DNA of 64,000 bases from JAWXBA01 sp048499805 (GTDB lineage: Bacteria > Gemmatimonadota > Gemmatimonadetes > Gemmatimonadales > GWC2-71-9), in the NCBI GenBank assembly GCA_048499805.1, contig JASNZF010000001.1, positions 372,001 to 436,000 on the forward strand, in the 5' to 3' direction. Both the position numbers and the translations under genes were made by a program. Below, piece after piece: positions 49,251 through 57,952 of the stretch; the first letter of the stretch is position 1; each line of letters starts with the position of its first letter. The notes under the pieces were generated by a model. It was not told where the DNA came from and did no database searches. It saw only the letters and a list, made by a program, of their open reading frames with translations.

Positions 49251-50003
49251 ATGATCCAGCTCATCGGCATTCGCAAGCGGTTTGGCGAGCAGGTCGTCCT
49301 CGATGGGGTGGATTTCGAGGTGCGGGAAGGCGAGACGGTCGCCCTCCTCGGTCCCTCCGGCACCGGCAAGAGCGTCCTGCTCAAGCACATCATCGGGCTG
49401 ATTCGCCCCGACGAGGGTCAGGTGCTGGTGGACGGGCAGGATGTCGGCGCGCTGCGCCGGGACGAGCTGGCCCGGCTGCGGCGGCAGATCGGGTATGTCT
49501 TCCAGAACGGGGCCCTGTTCGACTCGATGACGGTGTTCGAGAACATCCGCCTCGGCCTGACCGACCCGAAGCAGTACGCCGACCTGGACTATGTCCACGA
49601 GCGGGTCGCCCAGTGCCTGGCGCTCGTCAACCTCGCCGCGGAGACCGAGAAGAAGTTCCCCTCCCAACTCTCGGGAGGGATGCGCAAGCGGGTGGGGATC
49701 GCCCGGGCCATCGCTGGCGCGCCCAAGTACCTGTTGTACGACGAGCCGACCAGCGGCCTCGACCCGGTCAACGCCGACATCATCGACGACCTGGTCAAGC
49801 GGCTGGACGACGAGCTGGGCGTCACCTCGATCATGGTGACCCACGACGTTCGTGGCGCGTTCCGGGTGGCCGACCGCCTGGCCCTGCTGATGCACGGCAC
49901 GGTGGTCCTGCATGGCACCCAGGAGGAGTTCCTGGCCTCGACGGTACCCGAGGTCAAGGCCTTCCTCGAACGCGACTTTGAGAACAGCACCTTCGCTGCG
50001 TGA
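49251..50003 (+). CDS. mlaF: MlaF-type ABC transporter ATPase
   Basis: 250 residues. Walker A is LLGPSGTGKSVLLKHI, Q-loop YVFQNGALFDSMTVFENI, signature LSGGMRKRVGIARAIAG, Walker B YLLYDEPTSGLDP and H-loop MVTHD. The FQNGALFDSMTV form is typical of MlaF/MKL. Energises the lipid transporter. It starts one base after mlaE and ends six before mlaD. Confidence 0.96.
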   Translation: MIQLIGIRKRFGEQVVLDGVDFEVREGETVALLGPSGTGKSVLLKHIIGLIRPDEGQVLVDGQDVGALRRDELARLRRQIGYVFQNGALFDSMTVFENIRLGLTDPKQYADLDYVHERVAQCLALVNLAAETEKKFPSQLSGGMRKRVGIARAIAGAPKYLLYDEPTSGLDPVNADIIDDLVKRLDDELGVTSIMVTHDVRGAFRVADRLALLMHGTVVLHGTQEEFLASTVPEVKAFLERDFENSTFAA

Positions 50004-50009
50004 GGACAC

Positions 50010-50894
50010 ATGGACCTGCACTACAAACGTGAAGTGACGGTTGGCGCGCTGGTCCTCCTGGGGGTGGCGCTGTTCGTGGTCCTCACCTCGTGGCTGAGCG
50101 GCCGCGGCGTGGGGCCGGGCCAGCGGGCGGTGATCGAGTTCGCCGACGCCGCCGGGATGAAGCGTGGCTCGCCGGTGCGGGTCTCAGGAATGTCGGTCGG
50201 GCGGGTCGAGTCAATCGAACTGGTCGAGTATGGCAAGGTCCACCTGACGGTCTCCCTGGACCGGTCGATCGTGCCGAAGATGGATGCCATCGCCTCGGTG
50301 GTGTCGGTCGGACTCGCGGGTGACGTGGCAGTGGAACTCGTGCCCGGCACCGCCCCGGACCCGCTCCCGCCAGGCCAGGTGATCCCCGGGCAGGTGAGCC
50401 GGGGGTTGATGGAGATCGGCACCGAGCTCGCCGAACGGGCCGGGACGATGCTCGACAACCTCAACGTGATGCTCGACCCGGAGCTGGTCACCGAGATGCA
50501 GGCGACCCTGCGCGGGCTCCAGCGGGTCCTGACGACCTTCGGCGACGCCAAGGCCGGTCCGGCGGCTGAACTCTCCACCACCCTCGCCGCCCTGCGGAGC
50601 CTCACCGCCCGGGTCGACTCGACCCTCGGCAGCCAGGCCCTCCAGCGCTCGCTGGCCAACGTGGACACCCTCTCCGGGCGCCTGGTCGGGATGACCTCCC
50701 AGTTCACCACCACCGGCGCCCGGCTCGACTCCCTCCTGGCTCGGATCAACAACGGCGAGGGAACGATCGGCAAGGCGATGACCGACGGGGCGCTGTACGA
50801 CGACATCCGGGCTGCCACCCAGGCCTTCCAGCAGCTGCTCGACGAGATCAAGAAGAACCCCGGGAAGATCACGATCCAGGTGCGGGTGTTCTAG
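50010..50894 (+). CDS. mlaD: MlaD-type MCE-domain protein
   Basis: 294 residues: N-terminal membrane anchor (VGALVLLGVALFVVLTSWLSG, about 11-31). One MCE domain follows at about 38-115 (GMKRGSPVRVSGMSVGRVESIELVEYGKVHLTVSLDRS, AGDVAVELVPG). A long helical tail (about 135-290) may form the needle of larger MCE assemblies. Periplasmic phospholipid binding. No mlaC or mlaB in the window. The TAG stop directly abuts repeat element D. Confidence 0.93.
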   Translation: MDLHYKREVTVGALVLLGVALFVVLTSWLSGRGVGPGQRAVIEFADAAGMKRGSPVRVSGMSVGRVESIELVEYGKVHLTVSLDRSIVPKMDAIASVVSVGLAGDVAVELVPGTAPDPLPPGQVIPGQVSRGLMEIGTELAERAGTMLDNLNVMLDPELVTEMQATLRGLQRVLTTFGDAKAGPAAELSTTLAALRSLTARVDSTLGSQALQRSLANVDTLSGRLVGMTSQFTTTGARLDSLLARINNGEGTIGKAMTDGALYDDIRAATQAFQQLLDEIKKNPGKITIQVRVF

Positions 50895-51027
50895 GGGAGG
50901 GAGAAGCGGGAAGCGAGAAGGGAGAAGGGAGAAGGAGTGGTGGGGGGGCGCCAGGTGCCCTGGTACCCCCACGGGCCGGTCGTCCGACACCTCTTGCTGC
51001 TCCCTTCTCCCTCCTCCCTCCTCCCTT
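50893..51027. repeat. Heptad-repeat hairpin element D
   Basis: The left arm has GGAGAAG-type 7-base units (50895-50935). The right arm is TCCCTTCTCCCTCCTCCC (51001-51018), with a perfect 10-bp core pairing 50921-50930 with 51001-51010. An inner stem pairs TGGGGG (50941-50946) with CCCCCA (50966-50971). The element starts at the mlaD stop (CTAGGGG) and runs to the -10 box of the RNase Z gene. Confidence 0.75.
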
Positions 51028-51032
51028 ACCTT
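51027..51032 (+). promoter_or_regulatory. -10 box for a leaderless RNase Z transcript
   Basis: TACCTT ends six bases before GTG 51039, directly at the edge of repeat element D. No Shine-Dalgarno sequence. Confidence 0.45.
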
Positions 51033-51038
51033 TCCGGC

Positions 51039-51971
51039 GTGCTCACACTCACCTTCCTCGGTACCGGGGCCGCCTGCCCGACGGTGGACCGGAACGTCAC
51101 TGCCCAGGCCCTCCACCGCGAGGGCGAGGTCCTCCTGTTCGACTGCGGCGAGGGGACCCAGCGCCAGATGATGCGCTACGGGGTGGGCTTTTCCTTCCGT
51201 GAGCTGTTCATCACCCATTTCCACAGCGACCATATCCTCGGCCTTCCCGGGCTGGTCCGCACGATGGGCCTGCTCGACCGGACCGAGCCGGTCACGGTCT
51301 ATGCCCCCAAGGGCGGCCGGCGGATCCTGGGTGACCTCCTCAGGGTCGGGGTGGAGCGAAACAAGTTCCCGGTTGAAATCGTCGAGATTCAGGAGGGCGA
51401 TGTCCTGGATCGCCCGGAGTATGACCTCGTCGTCTTCCCGACCGACCATCGGGCGGGGAGTGTGGGCTATGCCCTGCGCGAGCACGACCGCCTCGGCCGC
51501 TTCGACCCCGAGCGGGCCCGCGCCCTCGGGATCCCGGAGGGACCACTCTGGGGCCGGATCCACAAGGGACAACCGGTCACCCTGCCCGATGGCCGGTCGG
51601 TGGAGCCCGCCGAGCTGGTCGGGCCGGCGCGGCCCGGGCGGACGGTGGTCTTGACCGGGGACACCCGGCCCTGCGATCCGGTCCGGGAGGTGGCCCGGGG
51701 GGCCGACCTGCTGGTGCACGACGCCACCTTCGGCGACCAGGAGGGAGACCGGGCGCGGGAAACGGGGCACTCGACCGCGCGGGAGGCGGCCCGGTTGGCC
51801 CGGGAGGCGGGGGTCCGCCGCCTCGCGCTGACCCACCTGAGTGCCCGGTACACCCGGGAGGCCCCAGAGCTGCTCGCCGAGGCCCGCGAGGAGTTCCCGG
51901 ATACCCTCGTGGCCCGGGATGGTCTGTTGGTGGATGTACCTTTCGTGGATGCGACCGCCCCGGCGGTGTGA
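51039..51971 (+). CDS. rnz: Ribonuclease Z
   Basis: 310-residue metallo-beta-lactamase-fold endonuclease that matures tRNA 3' ends. LTFLGTGAACPTVDRNVTAQAL opens the family; LFDCGEGTQRQM and the metal motif ITHFHSDHILGLPGL follow. Then VLTGDTRPCD (Asp ligand) and LTHLSARYT (His ligand). The start is GTG; in-frame sequence upstream is repeat element D. Fits a genome whose tRNA genes here lack encoded CCA. Confidence 0.94.
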   Translation: MLTLTFLGTGAACPTVDRNVTAQALHREGEVLLFDCGEGTQRQMMRYGVGFSFRELFITHFHSDHILGLPGLVRTMGLLDRTEPVTVYAPKGGRRILGDLLRVGVERNKFPVEIVEIQEGDVLDRPEYDLVVFPTDHRAGSVGYALREHDRLGRFDPERARALGIPEGPLWGRIHKGQPVTLPDGRSVEPAELVGPARPGRTVVLTGDTRPCDPVREVARGADLLVHDATFGDQEGDRARETGHSTAREAARLAREAGVRRLALTHLSARYTREAPELLAEAREEFPDTLVARDGLLVDVPFVDATAPAV

Positions 51972-52064
51972 AGCTCACCCGGCCGATGACGTCCCCCCTG
52001 TGTCCTCGGACCCCGGGGCCGCCGCCGGCCCGATTCCCTTGACCTTAGCCGCGAGTGATCCGAC

Positions 52065-54446
52065 GTGAAATTCCTCCGCTGCGCAGTCCCCTTGCTGGTG
52101 CTCCTGCTCCTTCCTGCGGCCGCCATGGCCCAGAGCTCCGGCTTTGCCTCGAGTCTTGCCGTGAGTGGTGACGACCTCCTGGTCGGGCGGCGCGGTTCCG
52201 CGTTCTCGCCGGCGGGTGCGGTCCATGTCTATCGGCGAGCGGGCGACGGAAGCTGGCGCGAGGCCGGCACCTTCGCCGGGGAGGGGACCAAGTCCGGCGA
52301 GGGGTTCGGGACGGCGCTGGCTGCGTCGGGCAACCTGGTGGCGGTGAGCGCCCCGGCCCACGGTGAGGGCGCGGTATTCGTGTTCGAGCGCCGCGGGACC
52401 GGCTACGCCCAGGTGGCCAAGCTGGTCGTGCCGGGGACGACCCCGGCCGATGCCTTCGGCACCTCGCTGGCGCTGGATGGCTCCACGCTCCTGGTCGGCG
52501 CGCCCGGCCGGGACTCGTTGACCGGCACGGTCTACGCCTTTGAGCGGGACGCCCGCGGCGTGTGGTCGGCGCCCACCGCAATGGGCACGGGCACGGCGTT
52601 CTGGGATCGGGCCGGCACGGCGCTGGCCCTGGCCGGGAACATGGCGTTGGTCGGCATGCCCGGCCCGCCGACCAACCTGCCCGCCAGGTTCAATGTCGCG
52701 CCGCGAAGCGGCAGCGTGGTGGTGTTCCGCCGGAACGGCGGCAGCTGGACCGAGGCGGGGCGGCTCGAGCCGCCGGCCGCCGACAGCGTGCGCGGCTTCG
52801 GCGCCACCGTCCTCCTGACCGAATCGCGCGCCTTTGTCGGAGTGCCCACGGTGGCCCGCAACGCCGGGACGGTCTATGAATACCGGGCTTCGGGGGCCAC
52901 CTGGAGCGAGGCGTCGCGGATCGTGCCGTCCACCCCCGAGCCCAACGCGCGGTTCGGTACCGTGCTCGCCGGGGGGAGCGGCACCCTGATGGTGGGTGCC
53001 CCGGGCATGGCCCAGCTTGCCGGCGGTGTCTTCACGTTCAGCCGCCAGGGCGACAACTGGGTCCAGGGCCAGACGATCCTGGCGGGGGACATGGGCGCCA
53101 ATGCCCGGCTCGGGACCTCGATGGCGTTTGGCCCCTCGGTTGCCGTGATCGGGGCGCCGGGTGCCAATGGCGGGGTGGTCTACACCCGTGAGGCGGCCGG
53201 CGGATGGCGCGAGGGGACCCACCTCGTCGACACCTCGGCCGACCTGCCGGCCATCTCCGGCGGGATGGTCCGTTGCGACAGCACCGCGAGCCAGGCGGCC
53301 GGGTTCGCCTGCAACGAGGTGGACCTGCTCAGCTTCATGCCGATCGCCACGATCGGGGGCGACCGCAGCGTGCAGCTCAACGACATCTGGGGCTGGACCG
53401 ACCCGCAGTCCAACCGCGAATACGCCCTCGTGGGCCGCACCAACGGGACCGCATTCGTGGACGTGACCGATCCCGCCAATCCGGTGTTCGTCGGCGACCT
53501 GCCGCTGACCGCCGGCGCCCGCCCCTCGTCCTGGCGCGACATCAAGGTCTACAAGGACCACGCCTTCATCGTGGCCGACGCCTCCGGCCAGCACGGGATG
53601 CAGGTCTTCGACCTGACCCGGCTGCGCAACCCGGGGCGGACCGCGACCACCTTCACCGCGGACACCACCTACGCCCGGATCGCGAGCGCGCACAACATCG
53701 CCATCAACGAGGCGACCGGCTATGCCTACGTGATCGGCAGCGGCGGGGGCGGGGAGACCTGCGGCGGTGCGCTCCACATGATCGACATCCGCGAGCCCAA
53801 GGTGCCGAAGTTCGCCGGTTGCTTCGCCGACGTGACCACCGGCAACCAGCGCACCGGCTACACCCACGACAACCAGTGCGTGGTCTATCACGGCCCGGAC
53901 ACCCGGTACACCGGGCGGGAGATCTGCTTCAACGCCTCGGAGACCGCGGTCGGAATTGCCGACGTGACCGACAAGGCCAATCCCAAGGCGATCGCGGTGG
54001 CGTCGTACCCCAACACCCAGTATGCGCACCAGGGGTGGCTCAGCGAGGACCAGCGCTACTTCTACCTCAACGACGAGGGGGACGAGGGCGCCGGGGTGGT
54101 GGACCGGACCCGCACCATCATCTGGGACATGTCCAGGCTCGACGAGCCGGTGCTGGTCAAGGAGTTCCTCGGCGAGACCGGCGCCATCGACCACAACATG
54201 TACATCCGCGGCAACTACATGTACCAGTCGAACTATGTCGCGGGACTCCGGGTGATCGACATCTCCGACCCGGTCAATCCGAAGGAGGTCGGCTTCTTCG
54301 ATACCGTGCCGTGGGGCGAGAACGGCGCCGGGTTCGCCGGGTCCTGGAGCAACTACCCGTACTTCAAGAGCGGCACGATCGTGGTCACCAGCATCGGGGA
54401 GGGCCTGTTCGTCCTGCGCCACCGCCAGATGCCGCTGGTTCCCTGA
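52065..54446 (+). CDS. Secreted FG-GAP plus LVIVD ('choice-of-anchor B') protein, copy 1
   Basis: 793 residues. Signal peptide ends AAAMAQ. About 30-390 holds FG-GAP-like propeller repeats (FGTALAASGNLVAVSAPAHG, FGTSLALDGSTLLVGAPG). About 400-790 is an LVIVD-type propeller (LNDIWGWTDPQSNREYALVGRTNGTAFVDVTDPANPVFVGDLP, THDNQCVVYHGPDTRYTGREICFNASETAVGIADVTDKANP, NYVAGLRVIDISDPVNP). GTG start. This architecture is typically extracellular; function unknown, possibly adhesion or polymer binding. The next gene is a close paralogue. Confidence 0.85.
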   Translation: MKFLRCAVPLLVLLLLPAAAMAQSSGFASSLAVSGDDLLVGRRGSAFSPAGAVHVYRRAGDGSWREAGTFAGEGTKSGEGFGTALAASGNLVAVSAPAHGEGAVFVFERRGTGYAQVAKLVVPGTTPADAFGTSLALDGSTLLVGAPGRDSLTGTVYAFERDARGVWSAPTAMGTGTAFWDRAGTALALAGNMALVGMPGPPTNLPARFNVAPRSGSVVVFRRNGGSWTEAGRLEPPAADSVRGFGATVLLTESRAFVGVPTVARNAGTVYEYRASGATWSEASRIVPSTPEPNARFGTVLAGGSGTLMVGAPGMAQLAGGVFTFSRQGDNWVQGQTILAGDMGANARLGTSMAFGPSVAVIGAPGANGGVVYTREAAGGWREGTHLVDTSADLPAISGGMVRCDSTASQAAGFACNEVDLLSFMPIATIGGDRSVQLNDIWGWTDPQSNREYALVGRTNGTAFVDVTDPANPVFVGDLPLTAGARPSSWRDIKVYKDHAFIVADASGQHGMQVFDLTRLRNPGRTATTFTADTTYARIASAHNIAINEATGYAYVIGSGGGGETCGGALHMIDIREPKVPKFAGCFADVTTGNQRTGYTHDNQCVVYHGPDTRYTGREICFNASETAVGIADVTDKANPKAIAVASYPNTQYAHQGWLSEDQRYFYLNDEGDEGAGVVDRTRTIIWDMSRLDEPVLVKEFLGETGAIDHNMYIRGNYMYQSNYVAGLRVIDISDPVNPKEVGFFDTVPWGENGAGFAGSWSNYPYFKSGTIVVTSIGEGLFVLRHRQMPLVP

Positions 54447-54467
54447 GTGAGGAAAGAGGCCTTGTTC

Positions 54468-56882
54468 ATGCGGAGATACCTTGGGTGCGTGGCCCTGGCG
54501 CTGCTCGCGGCACCCGTCGCCGCCCAGTCGATGCCGGGCGAGTCCGGTCCGGTGATGCGAAGCTTCGGCGTCGCCGTGGTCATGAGTGGTGGCGACCTCT
54601 ACGTCGGGCGATCGGCCCGCGTCGTGGGTTATCCCTACCCGATGCCGCCCTCGGAGGCCGGGTCGGTGATCCACTACCGGAGGGGTCCCGACGGCGCCTG
54701 GACGCAGGCCGGCGAGATCCACGCCGAGGATGCGACGATCGGCGACACCTTCGGGCGATCGGTGGCGGTGCAGGGGAACTGGATGGCGGTGGGCGCGCCC
54801 TTCCAGGGCACGGGGGGCGCGGTCTACCTGTTCGAGCGTCGCGACGGCGCCTGGCGACAGGCCGCCCGCCTGGCGGTGCCCGGCCTGACCGACTCGACCA
54901 TGCTCGGCGCGACGGTCGCGCTGGACAACGGGCAGCTGCTGGTGGGCGCGCCGGGGCGCAATGGCACCGCCGGGGCCGCGTACGCCTCGCGCAACGCGGG
55001 GGGGCGGTGGTCGCCGCTGGTGCTCGTGGCCGAGGGGGCCACCCCGGGTGAAGGGGTGGGCACCGCCGTCGCGGTCTCGGGGACCATCGCAATGGTCGGG
55101 GCTCCTGGCGCCGGGGCCGTCGCGGGCCAGCCGCCCACCGGACGGACGCTGGTGTTCACCGCGACGCCCACGGGCTGGACGCAGGCGGGAACCCTGGCCA
55201 CCGGGGAGGATTCGGTGGCCGCATTCGGGGCTGCGATCCTGTTGGACAACGACGAGGCGTTCGTGGGTGCCCCCTCGAGCCGCCGGGGCGTCGGCGCCGT
55301 GCATGCCTATCGGCGCCAGGGGATGACCTGGCTCCCGGCCGGACGGGTCGATCCCGCCCCCGCCCAGCCTGGCTCGGGGTTCGGCCTCGGGTTGGCGCGG
55401 GGGGATGGGCACCTGTTCATCGGGGCCCCGATGACTCGCGGTGGCGTGGGCGCCGTCCACATCTACCGTGCCACCGCCGGCGGTTGGGAAGCGACCCAGC
55501 AGCTCTCGGTCGGGCCCTCTGGCCTGGGGGTGCTCTTCGGGTTGGCGCTTGCCGTCGAGGGGAACTCGGCGGTCATTGGCGCCCCGATGGGAGAGCTGTT
55601 CGAGGGGAGCGGGTTTGCCTACACCCGGAACGCGTCGAGCGGGGAATGGCAGCCGATGGGCGCGGTGGTCGATCGCAGCACCCGGCTCCAGGCGATCACC
55701 GGCTCGGAGCGGCGTTGCGAGGGCGGCAAGATCGGCGAGTTCAGCTGCGCCGAGGTCGACCTGGAGGCGTTCCTGCCGCTGCGCGACGTGGGTGGCGAGC
55801 GGGGCGTGATGGCCAATGACATCTGGGGCTGGACCGACCCGGCATCGGCGCGCGAGTTTGCGATCATGGGCCGGACCGACGGCACCTCGTTCATCGAGGT
55901 GACCGATCCGAGCAACCCGCGCTACCTGGGCAACCTCCCGCTGCACGCCGGGGCGCGGCCCAACCTCTGGCGCGACATCAAGGTCTACAAGGACCATGCG
56001 TTCATCGTCTCCGATGGCGCCGGCCCGCACGGGATGCAGGTCTTCGACCTGACCCGGCTGCTGCGGGTGGACAATGCCCCGGCGCTCTTCACTGAGGACG
56101 CCCACTACGACCGGATCGCCAGCGCCCACAACATCGCGATCAACGAGGAGACCGGGTTCGCCTACGCCATCGGGGCCAGCGCCGGCGGCGAGACCTGCGG
56201 CGGCGCGCTCCACATGATTGACATCCGGCAGCCGAAGGCGCCGGTCTTTGCCGGCTGCTTCGGCGATCCGGCCACCGGCCGGGCCCGCACCGGCTACACC
56301 CATGACAACCAGTGCGTGACCTACAAGGGTCCCGACACCCGCTTCAGCGGGCGGGAGATCTGCTTCAACGCCTCCGAGACGGCCGTGGGGATTGCCGACG
56401 TGACCGACAAGGCCAACCCCAGGGCGGTGGGCGTCGGGGCGTACCCGAACGTCGGCTACGCCCACCAGGGGTGGGTGAGCGAGGACCACCGGTACTACTA
56501 CCTGAACGACGAGCTGGACGAGGTGGCGGGCACCGTCGGCAAGACCCGGACGCTGGTCTGGGATGTCCAGAAGCTCGATGAGCCGGTGCTGGTCAACGAG
56601 TTCCTCGGCACCACCAGCGCGTCGGACCACAACATGTATGTCCGCGGCAACTACATGTTCCAGTCGAACTACGTGGCGGGCATGCGGGTGCTGGACATTT
56701 CCGACCCCGCCAACCCGCGCGAAACCGGCTATTTCGACACCGTGCCCTGGGGCGACGACACCCCGGGCTTCGCCGGCTCCTGGAGCAACTACCCCTACTT
56801 CCCGAGCGGGACGATCGTGGTCTCGAGCATGCGGGAGGGGTTCTTCGTGCTCCGCCACCGTCCACGCCCCCTGGTGCCATGA
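54468..56882 (+). CDS. Secreted FG-GAP plus LVIVD protein, copy 2 (tandem paralogue)
   Basis: 804 residues with the same order as the preceding gene: signal peptide (MRRYLGCVALALLAAPVAAQ), FG-GAP half (about 30-400) and LVIVD half (NDIWGWTDPASAREFAIMGRTDGTSFIEVTDPSNPRYLGNLPL). The second half is clearly more alike between the copies than the first, with long shared stretches around YTHDNQC and REICFNASETAVGIADVTDK. I chose ATG 54468 after AAAGAGG; a GTG at 54447 would add seven residues. ATGA overlap with the next gene. Confidence 0.85.
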   Translation: MRRYLGCVALALLAAPVAAQSMPGESGPVMRSFGVAVVMSGGDLYVGRSARVVGYPYPMPPSEAGSVIHYRRGPDGAWTQAGEIHAEDATIGDTFGRSVAVQGNWMAVGAPFQGTGGAVYLFERRDGAWRQAARLAVPGLTDSTMLGATVALDNGQLLVGAPGRNGTAGAAYASRNAGGRWSPLVLVAEGATPGEGVGTAVAVSGTIAMVGAPGAGAVAGQPPTGRTLVFTATPTGWTQAGTLATGEDSVAAFGAAILLDNDEAFVGAPSSRRGVGAVHAYRRQGMTWLPAGRVDPAPAQPGSGFGLGLARGDGHLFIGAPMTRGGVGAVHIYRATAGGWEATQQLSVGPSGLGVLFGLALAVEGNSAVIGAPMGELFEGSGFAYTRNASSGEWQPMGAVVDRSTRLQAITGSERRCEGGKIGEFSCAEVDLEAFLPLRDVGGERGVMANDIWGWTDPASAREFAIMGRTDGTSFIEVTDPSNPRYLGNLPLHAGARPNLWRDIKVYKDHAFIVSDGAGPHGMQVFDLTRLLRVDNAPALFTEDAHYDRIASAHNIAINEETGFAYAIGASAGGETCGGALHMIDIRQPKAPVFAGCFGDPATGRARTGYTHDNQCVTYKGPDTRFSGREICFNASETAVGIADVTDKANPRAVGVGAYPNVGYAHQGWVSEDHRYYYLNDELDEVAGTVGKTRTLVWDVQKLDEPVLVNEFLGTTSASDHNMYVRGNYMFQSNYVAGMRVLDISDPANPRETGYFDTVPWGDDTPGFAGSWSNYPYFPSGTIVVSSMREGFFVLRHRPRPLVP

Positions 56883-57952
56883 TCCTCCAACTGCTGGCCC
56901 TGCTGCAGGTGTCGGCCGCGCCCGGCGCGGCGCTCGCCCCGCGGGTCTACGTCGCCAACCAGGACGACGCGACGGTCTCGGTGATCGACGTCGCCACGAG
57001 CACGCTGGTGGCCACCGTGGACTTCCAGCAACTGGGCTTCTCGGCGACCGCCAGGCCCCACCATACCCAGGTCGAGCCCGATGGTGCGTTCTGGTATGTC
57101 ACCCTGATCGGCGCCGGGCGGGTGCTCAAGCTCGACCGCGAGAACCGGATCGTCGGCTCGGTCAGCACCGAGGTGCCGGGGCTGATGGCGCTCGACCCCG
57201 GGGCCGACCGCATGGTGGTGGCCCGCTCGATGAGCGCGGTGAACCCGCCGGCCCGCGTGGTGGTGATCCGGCGGTCGGACATGACCGTGATCGACGAGTA
57301 TGACAGCTTCTTCCCCCGGCCGCACGCACTGGTGATGCACCCGAAAGGGCGGCACGCCTATGTCGGTTCCCTGGGCGTGAACCAGCTCGCCAGCCTCGAC
57401 CTGGAAGACGGCTCCCTGCAGCTGGTGGACGTGGCGGGACCGTACCACACGCTGACGGCGTTCTCGGTGTCGCCCGACGGTCGCTGGCTGCTGGCCACCG
57501 GCGAAACCAGCAACCTGCTCCTGGTCTTCGACCTGGCCGACCCGGCCAGGCCGCGATTCGTGCAGGGCGTGCCGATGGAGGCGGGGCCGTTCGAGTCGAT
57601 CTTTTCCTGGGACGGCCGCAGGGTGTTCGTCACCAACCTGCGTGCCAACGCGGTGACGGTACTCGATCCGGACGGCTGGCGCGTCAACGCTGTCGTGCGC
57701 GACTCGAGCTTCATGCAGCCGCACGGGCTGGCGCTGAGCCCGGATGGTCGGTTCGTCTACGTGAGCAGCCGGCACCAGAGTGGCGGGGCCCACGACCACG
57801 CGGGCATGAATGCCACGGCGACCGGGACGCTGACGGTGCTCTGCATCCCGACCGGCGCGCGGGAGAAGGTCGTCGCGGTGGGGAACTACGCCGCCGGCAT
57901 CTCCACGCCGCACCCCGCGGTACTCCCTCGCACGCCGACCGGATGCGACTGA
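56879..57952 (+). CDS. Secreted YVTN-type beta-propeller protein
   Basis: 357 residues with a short hydrophobic N-terminus. Seven-bladed propeller repeats include PRVYVANQDDATVSVIDVATSTLVATV, HAYVGSLGVNQLASLDLEDG, SVSPDGRWLLATGETSNLLLVFDLADPARPRF and LSPDGRFVYVSSRHQSGG. YncE/SMP-30-like; binding partner unknown. Translationally coupled to copy 2 and overlapping the next gene by 10 bases. Confidence 0.85.
   Translation: MILQLLALLQVSAAPGAALAPRVYVANQDDATVSVIDVATSTLVATVDFQQLGFSATARPHHTQVEPDGAFWYVTLIGAGRVLKLDRENRIVGSVSTEVPGLMALDPGADRMVVARSMSAVNPPARVVVIRRSDMTVIDEYDSFFPRPHALVMHPKGRHAYVGSLGVNQLASLDLEDGSLQLVDVAGPYHTLTAFSVSPDGRWLLATGETSNLLLVFDLADPARPRFVQGVPMEAGPFESIFSWDGRRVFVTNLRANAVTVLDPDGWRVNAVVRDSSFMQPHGLALSPDGRFVYVSSRHQSGGAHDHAGMNATATGTLTVLCIPTGAREKVVAVGNYAAGISTPHPAVLPRTPTGCD

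Noticed and set aside
51975..56858. A 1627-codon open frame on the minus strand
   Set aside because: It is antisense to the two FG-GAP/LVIVD genes, which have signal peptides, domain motifs and coupled starts. The minus-strand translation is rich in His/Arg/Gly/Pro without domains, the usual shadow in very high-GC DNA.
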